From contig DAHVMY010000001.1 of the NCBI GenBank assembly GCA_027319585.1, positions 62,001 through 126,000 of the forward strand: a stretch of DNA of 64,000 bases, given 5' to 3'. Shown in pieces: positions 59,273 through 64,000 of the stretch. Within the stretch, counting starts at the first letter, position 1, and every line of letters begins with the position of its first letter. Origin of the DNA: AG-12 sp027319585 (GTDB lineage: Bacteria > Chloroflexota > Dormibacteria > Aeolococcales > Bog-877). Made by a program: the position numbers and the translations under genes. The notes beneath the pieces were generated by a model. It did no database searches, was not told the DNA's origin, and saw only the letters and a program-made list of their open reading frames with translations.

Positions 59273-59700
59273 ATGTATCCCCTTGAGCGATTCACCGGCC
59301 GGGCCAGGAGGGCACTGGCCCTGGCCCGTGACGAGGCCGAGAAGTCGCATCACTCCTATATCGGGACCGAGCACCTGCTGCTAGGGCTGCTGCGTGAGGG
59401 TGACGGGCTGGCGGCCAAGGTGCTGGGCAACCTCGGCTTGGAGATCGACAAGGTACGGACCACGATCGAGTCGGCCCTGGGGCGCAACGAGCGAGTCATC
59501 GTGCAGCAGATCATCCCCACCTCCCGGGTCAAGAAGGTGATCGAGATCGCCTTCGAAGAGTCCGAGCGGATGAACAAGACCTACGTGGGTACCGAGCACC
59601 TTCTGCTCGGGCTGATACTCGAGCGACAGGGATTGGCCGCCCACGTGCTTGAGGAGCTGGGGGCAACCCTGGAACGGGTGCGACTGGAGATCGCCAGCAT
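59273..59700 (+). repeat. direct repeat, copy 1 (Clp_N coding DNA)
   Basis: This stretch is near-identical at DNA level to 60524-60951, with long uninterrupted identical runs such as the segment around 59500-59565 matched to 60751-60816. Points to recent duplication or gene conversion. Confidence 0.8.
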
Positions 59701-60310
59701 CGGTGGCGACCGCCTGGCAGTTGGCTTGGACGAGGCGGATCTTGGTCAGGACCCCTGGGATCTGCGGCAGAGGCTGCATGACCAGCTGCATCGGGCGGGC
59801 GGGCGCAGCCGGGCGGAGCCGATGCCCACCGGAGTCGCCTATTCCTCGCTCATGGCCGCCCTGCTTCCGCCCAGGGTGGGAGCGGCAGCCCGCAGCGCTC
59901 TGGCGCTGGCCGAGGAGGAGGCGACCAGGCAGCGCGCGCCTCGGGTCGGGACCGACCATCTCCTCTTCGGCCTGCTCCGTCAGGCTGAGGGGGGAGCGGC
60001 CCACGTTCTGGCAGGACTGGGGATAGACCTCAGCCGGGCTCGGGCAGGGCTCCCGGTCGCGCCTGACCGCGATGGCCCGGACCGAGACGGCGGTTCCCTG
60101 GAACCAGATGAAGAGCTACTCAGCGCCCTGACCATGGCTCGCCTCAGGGCTGGTGCCGAAGCGCGCTGGCTGGAGACCGGTGACCTCCTGGTGGCCATCT
60201 CCCGACCCAGTTCGGGGCGCGCAGCCGAGATCCTGCGGCGGCTGGGTGTGGTCCACCTCCAGCTGGAGGAGCAGGTGGCGCTGGTGCTGGGAGATGAGCC
60301 GACGGGCTGA
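59273..60310 (+). CDS. Clp_N repeat protein without AAA+ domain (ClpC amino-domain paralog)
   Basis: A 345-residue protein starting at ATG 59273 with GGAGG five bases upstream. Residues 1-150 are nearly identical to the ClpC N-domain encoded 1.25 kb downstream (MYPLERFT, SYIGTEHLLLGLLREGDGLAAKVLG, TYVGTEHLLLGL). Residues about 190-340 are a second, diverged Clp_N unit (RVGTDHLLFGLLRQAEGGAAHVL). There is no Walker A or ATPase. It may act as a decoy, adaptor or substrate-binding cap for ClpC (inference). Standalone Clp_N proteins exist elsewhere, for example ClpS-like adaptors in actinobacteria and plants, but this arrangement beside clpC is notable. Confidence 0.85.
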   Translation: MYPLERFTGRARRALALARDEAEKSHHSYIGTEHLLLGLLREGDGLAAKVLGNLGLEIDKVRTTIESALGRNERVIVQQIIPTSRVKKVIEIAFEESERMNKTYVGTEHLLLGLILERQGLAAHVLEELGATLERVRLEIASIGGDRLAVGLDEADLGQDPWDLRQRLHDQLHRAGGRSRAEPMPTGVAYSSLMAALLPPRVGAAARSALALAEEEATRQRAPRVGTDHLLFGLLRQAEGGAAHVLAGLGIDLSRARAGLPVAPDRDGPDRDGGSLEPDEELLSALTMARLRAGAEARWLETGDLLVAISRPSSGRAAEILRRLGVVHLQLEEQVALVLGDEPTG

Positions 60311-60378
60311 TCCAGGCGGCTGCCGACTTCAGACGCCCGCCAAGCATGAGCCTGGCGATGATCGTGGGAACGAGCCAG

Positions 60379-60406
60379 CGAGGGGCCCCGGGGGTTCGCC
60401 CCCTCG
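60379..60406. other. hairpin upstream of clpC
   Basis: CGAGGGG (60379-60385) with CCCCTCG (60400-60406), or alternatively GGGGG-TTCG-CCCCC (60390-60403). Located between the Clp_N gene and clpC; could terminate the first transcript. A CATAAT -10-like box follows at 60415-60420. Confidence 0.35.
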
Positions 60407-60523
60407 GGATTGGGCATAATGCGAGAGTGATCAGAGTCCAAATGAGCCCGAGACCCGTCCCATCACAGGTCCTCCAGCACCGGCTGGTGGACGTTGCCCC
60501 CCCAGGGGTCGAGGAGATGACGC

Positions 60524-60951
60524 TTGTATCCCTTTGAGCGATTCACCGAGAAGGCCAAGAAGGTCCTGACCCTGGCCCAAGACGAGGCCGAGAAGTCCCA
60601 TCACTCCTACATCGGCACCGAGCACCTGCTGCTGGGGTTGCTGCGTGAGGGCGACGGCCTGGCGGCCAAGGTGCTGGGCAACCTCGGCGTGGAGATCGAC
60701 AAGGTCCGGACCACGATCGAGTCGGTCTTGGGGCGCAACGAGCGGATCATCGTGCAGCAGATCATCCCCACCTCCCGGGTCAAGAAGGTGATCGAGATCG
60801 CCTTCGAAGAGGCCAAGCGGATGAACAACACCTACGTGGGCACGGAACACCTCCTGCTCGGTCTTCTGATCGAGGGGGAGGGGATCGCCGCCCACGTGCT
60901 CGAGGATCTCGGGGCAACCCTGGAGAAGGTGCGCCAGGAGCTGGACTCCCA
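60524..60951 (+). repeat. direct repeat, copy 2 (ClpC N-domain DNA)
   Basis: Second copy of the repeat described at 59273-59700; here it encodes the amino-terminal domain of full-length ClpC. Confidence 0.8.
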
Positions 60952-63079
60952 GCTGCGCGACCAGGGCCTGGAGGACGAGCCTCGCTCCGAGCACAAGAAG
61001 ACCACCAAGACGCCCCTGCTCGATCAGTTCTGCCGCGACCTCACCGAGCTCGCCGAGAAGGATCAGCTCGACCCGGTGATTGGCCGGGAGAAGGAGATCG
61101 AGCGCGTGGTGCAGATCCTCTCCCGCCGCACCAAGAACAACCCCGCCCTGATCGGTGAGCCTGGGGTCGGCAAGACCGCCATCGCCGAGGGGCTCGCCCA
61201 GGCGATAGTGCACAAGGAGATCCCCGACTCCCTGGCCAACAAGCGGGTGCTCACCCTCGACATGGGGGCGCTGGTGGCCGGGACGAAGTACCGTGGCGAG
61301 TTCGAGGAGCGACTCAAGAAGATCCTCGATGAGATCCGCTCATCGAAGGAGGTCGTGCTCTTCATCGACGAGCTGCACACCCTGGTGGGCGCGGGCGCCG
61401 CCGAGGGGGCCATCGACGCCGCCAACATCCTCAAGCCGGCCCTGGCTCGCGGTGAGATCCAGTGCATCGGCGCCACCACCTTGAACGAGTACCGCAAGTA
61501 CATCGAGAAGGATGCGGCGCTGGAGCGTCGCTTCCAGCCCGTCTACGTCGACGAGCCGAAGCTGGAGGAGACGGTGGAGATCCTCTCGGGGGTGAAGTCT
61601 CTCTACGAACAACACCACCGGGTCACCATCACCAATGACGCCCTGCAGGCGGCGGCGGAGCTCTCCGGGCGCTACGTCAGCGATCGCTCGTGGCCTGACA
61701 AGGCGATCGACCTCATCGACGAGGCCAGCGCGCGGGTGCGCATGAAGCTCACCACGACCCCGCCGGAGTTGCGCGCCAAGCAGCGCCACATCCGCTCGCT
61801 GCAGACGCGGCGGGAGGAGGCGGCTGAGGGTCATGACCTCGACGCCGCTGGCAAGATCGACGTCGAACTGAAGCAGTTGAAGCAGGAGTACGCCACCGAG
61901 GAGGCCGCCTGGCGGGATGAGCTGGGCCAGACCGTGGCCACGGTGACGGAGCACAACATCGCCGACATCGTGTCGTCCTGGACCGGAGTCCCCGTGAGTC
62001 GCCTGGTGGAGGCCGAGACCAAGCGGCTGATGGAGATGGAGGCGGAGATCCACCGGCGCCTGGTGGGCCAGGACGAGGCGGTCAAGGTCATCTGCCAGGC
62101 GGTTCGGCGGTCCCGGGCGGGGCTGAAGGACCCCAAGCGGCCCATCGGGTCGTTCATCTTCCTAGGTCCGACCGGGGTTGGCAAGACGGAGCTGGCGCGC
62201 AGCCTGGCGGCATTCCTTTTCGACAGCGAGGACGCGCTCATCCGCCTGGACATGTCGGAGTTCGCGGAGCGCCACAGCACGGCCCGCTTGGTGGGCTCGC
62301 CTCCGGGATATGTCGGCTACGACGAGGGCGGCCAGTTGACCGAGGCGGTGCGCCGCCGTCCCTACAGTGTGGTGCTCTTCGACGAGATCGAAAAGGCCCA
62401 TCCGGACTTCTTCAACATCCTGCTGCAGATCCTGGAGGATGGCCGGCTGACCGATGCCAAGGGCAAGATCGTCAACTTCGCCAACACCATCGTGATCATG
62501 ACCAGCAACCTCGGCATCCAGGGAGTCGGCACCAACATCTCAATGGGATTCCAGCCGAGCGTGCCCACCTCCAGCGGTGAGGATAGGGAACACGCTCAGA
62601 TGCGGGAGCGGATCACCGACGAGCTCAAGAAGTCGTTCCGGCCGGAGTTCCTGAACCGTGTCGATTCGGTGGTGGTGTTCCACCGGCTGCGCCCGCAGGA
62701 GACGCGTCAGATAGTGGAGCTGATGCTGACCCGTACCCGCGACCACCTGAAGCGCCAGGGGCTGAGCCTGCTGGTGACGGAGGAGGCCAAGGACAAGCTT
62801 GTCGAGATCGGCTTCGACAAGGTGTACGGGGCTAGGCCGCTGCGCCGAGCGATCCAGACCGAGATCGAGGACCCACTCAGCGAGGCTCTGCTGCAGACGC
62901 AGTTCTCACTGGGCGACCTGGTGACGATCGACGTTGAGGATGGCAAGATCCGCACCCACGTGGTCCCAGGCCCGCCACCGCCGGACGAGCCCTCCTCCCC
63001 TGCCCAGCTCACCTCCGCCGCCGAGCCCGCGGGGGCGGGCGCCAGTGGGCCGGGCGGCGATGGCGGCAACCCCGCCTGA
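60524..63079 (+). CDS. clpC: ATP-dependent unfoldase ClpC
   Basis: An 851-residue Hsp100 protein. It starts at TTG 60524 with a GAGGAG site. The Clp_N domain (1-150) is followed by the first AAA+ module (Walker A GEPGVGKT near 212), a UVR/M-domain coiled coil (about 415-455), and the second AAA+ module (Walker A GPTGVGKT near 549, GYVGYDEGGQLTEAVR pore loop) and a C-terminal part. It unfolds substrates for ClpP, or disaggregates. No ctsR, mcsA or mcsB precedes it, unlike the classical clpC operon. The PIN gene overlaps its end by 20 bases. Confidence 0.96.
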   Translation: MYPFERFTEKAKKVLTLAQDEAEKSHHSYIGTEHLLLGLLREGDGLAAKVLGNLGVEIDKVRTTIESVLGRNERIIVQQIIPTSRVKKVIEIAFEEAKRMNNTYVGTEHLLLGLLIEGEGIAAHVLEDLGATLEKVRQELDSQLRDQGLEDEPRSEHKKTTKTPLLDQFCRDLTELAEKDQLDPVIGREKEIERVVQILSRRTKNNPALIGEPGVGKTAIAEGLAQAIVHKEIPDSLANKRVLTLDMGALVAGTKYRGEFEERLKKILDEIRSSKEVVLFIDELHTLVGAGAAEGAIDAANILKPALARGEIQCIGATTLNEYRKYIEKDAALERRFQPVYVDEPKLEETVEILSGVKSLYEQHHRVTITNDALQAAAELSGRYVSDRSWPDKAIDLIDEASARVRMKLTTTPPELRAKQRHIRSLQTRREEAAEGHDLDAAGKIDVELKQLKQEYATEEAAWRDELGQTVATVTEHNIADIVSSWTGVPVSRLVEAETKRLMEMEAEIHRRLVGQDEAVKVICQAVRRSRAGLKDPKRPIGSFIFLGPTGVGKTELARSLAAFLFDSEDALIRLDMSEFAERHSTARLVGSPPGYVGYDEGGQLTEAVRRRPYSVVLFDEIEKAHPDFFNILLQILEDGRLTDAKGKIVNFANTIVIMTSNLGIQGVGTNISMGFQPSVPTSSGEDREHAQMRERITDELKKSFRPEFLNRVDSVVVFHRLRPQETRQIVELMLTRTRDHLKRQGLSLLVTEEAKDKLVEIGFDKVYGARPLRRAIQTEIEDPLSEALLQTQFSLGDLVTIDVEDGKIRTHVVPGPPPPDEPSSPAQLTSAAEPAGAGASGPGGDGGNPA

Positions 63080-64000
63080 GTCCCCGGAGGAGTCATCCTC
63101 CGGCCTCCGGTTGCGCTTCGCCCGGGTAGGGCTGCCCACCGATCCCCGCGCACGTCCCGAGCGCATCGCGAGCCTGGTCGGGATCTGCGTGGGGGCGATT
63201 GGAGGCACCCTCTACGGTGCCATCCTGAGTTCGCGGATCCCGCCGCTGGAAACGTGGCAAGGCTCGACCATCAGCGTTGTGGTGGGGCTGGGGCTGGGTT
63301 GCGTCGTGGGCTACATCCTCGCCCCCAACCTCACGGTCCGTCCCTACTTCTGGGCCGAGGAGACGCTGGCCACCCTGCCTGCATCGGAACTGATCGGCCT
63401 CCTGGGTGGCGTCATCGTCGCCCTGGCGATCGCGGCTCTGGTGGCGCTCATCGCCAGCGGACTCCCCTTCGGCCTTGGCTGGGTGGTGGCGGTCCTGGTG
63501 GCGGCCGTCCTGGTGCCTCTCGGCCTGACCGTTGGCCGTCGACGCAGGAAGGACTTCACCATGTTGGGGATCGGCGGGGTGCAGGCAGGCCCGCCCCTCG
63601 CCAAGGTGGTGGTGGACACCAGCGCGGTCATCGATGGGAGGCTGCTGGACCTGGCTCGGGCGGGGTTCTGCCTGTACCAGCTCGCCATCCCCCAGTTCGT
63701 GCTTGAGGAGCTCCAGGCCGTGGCGGACTCCGGCGACCCCATCCGGCGGGCCCGGGGTCGCCGGGGCATCGCCATGCTGGAGGAGCTGCGAGCCCTCCCG
63801 GGGCTGGACCTGCAGTTCCCCACTGTCGACTACCCATCCATGCCCGAGGTCGACGCCCGCCTGGTGCGCCTGGCCAAGGAGGAGGGTGCCTCCCTGCTCA
63901 CGGTCGACTACAACCTGGACAAGGTCGCCCAGATCGCCGGGGTCGGAGTGCTGAATCTGAACCAGCTGGCGACCGCCATGCGGCCGACTCTGGTCGCCGG
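63060..64000 (+). CDS. membrane-anchored PIN (TRAM) domain protein, YacL-like, cut by window end
   Basis: At least 313 residues. ATG 63060 overlaps the clpC end by 20 bases. About four hydrophobic helices occupy residues 35-170, then a PIN nuclease domain begins with KVVVDTSAVIDGR (Asp186) and contains FVLEELQAV with the second acid, ARGRRG and LTVDYNLDKVAQ. A TRAM domain would be expected beyond the window. The family (YacL in Bacillus) is linked to clpC-radA-disA clusters and is thought to be an RNase or nucleotide-binding protein. Confidence 0.87.
   Translation, partial: MAATPPESPEESSSGLRLRFARVGLPTDPRARPERIASLVGICVGAIGGTLYGAILSSRIPPLETWQGSTISVVVGLGLGCVVGYILAPNLTVRPYFWAEETLATLPASELIGLLGGVIVALAIAALVALIASGLPFGLGWVVAVLVAAVLVPLGLTVGRRRRKDFTMLGIGGVQAGPPLAKVVVDTSAVIDGRLLDLARAGFCLYQLAIPQFVLEELQAVADSGDPIRRARGRRGIAMLEELRALPGLDLQFPTVDYPSMPEVDARLVRLAKEEGASLLTVDYNLDKVAQIAGVGVLNLNQLATAMRPTLVA

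Noticed and set aside
60311..60523. CIRCE- or CtsR-type operator before clpC
   Set aside because: No GAGTGCTAA half-site or clear heptad repeat is present; only a hairpin and a CATAAT box are visible.
1..64000. CRISPR arrays, insertion sequences, prophage or integrase genes
   Set aside because: No regularly spaced repeats, transposase or integrase-like proteins were seen. The only long direct repeat is the Clp_N coding DNA.

Overview
The window is a GC-rich (by eye about two thirds G+C or more), gene-dense bacterial chromosome segment with almost no mobile DNA. Nothing here fixes the taxon. Soil-type Terrabacteria such as Chloroflexota, Dormibacterota or Actinomycetota fit the high GC, an F420-type NADP reductase, a perfect CIRCE element in front of hrcA, ClpC, and many start codons sitting 6-8 bases after a TANNNT -10 box (likely leaderless mRNAs). 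This placement is inference, not a match to a known genome.

Layout. 1-2005: tRNA-Leu, then a tightly overlapping set of three DsrE/DsrF/DsrH (TusD/C/B)-like proteins and a MoeB/ThiF-like E1 enzyme, an apparent sulfur-relay module. 2107-10386: a mostly overlapping operon of a PH-like membrane protein, a PMT-type mannosyltransferase, a second large polytopic protein, an amidohydrolase, a GT4 glycosyltransferase and a CynX-type MFS carrier. 10423-19744: metabolic genes (MBL hydrolase, RNase HII, secreted sedolisin, acyl-CoA carboxylase beta chain, class V aminotransferase, Rieske protein, GT-C-like membrane protein, glutamate dehydrogenase). 19911-25156: a MurG-like transferase, a rhodanese, and tkt-pgl-rpe of the pentose phosphate pathway. 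25184-31470: two unknown genes and a complete pyruvate/2-oxoacid dehydrogenase operon (E1alpha, E1beta, E2, E3). 31485-36446: NADPH:F420 reductase, two tandem magnesium-chelatase-type AAA+ proteins and a DUF2795 protein.

36398-44409: GNAT protein, lepA, hemW, a VIT1-type transporter and a heat-shock operon hrcA-grpE-dnaJ with hsp20 downstream and no dnaK in between. 44454-48688: GalT-like protein, rsmE, alpha/beta hydrolase, rpsU, ybeY, pth. 48681-54753: mfd, mazG, an FtsB/DivIC-like protein and an Asp-box lipoprotein. 54976-64000: two CAT-anticodon tRNAs (one initiator), ftsH, a small protein, rpsA, a Clp_N-only protein beside full-length clpC, and a PIN-domain membrane protein cut by the window end.

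Points of most interest: the DsrEFH-E1 module; the recurrent leaderless start signature; rpsU whose only reasonable start is CTG, with other genes lacking a good ATG/GTG/TTG start; a ClpC amino-domain duplicate without ATPase; and a near-consensus promoter in front of a structured leader at about 26263-26450.
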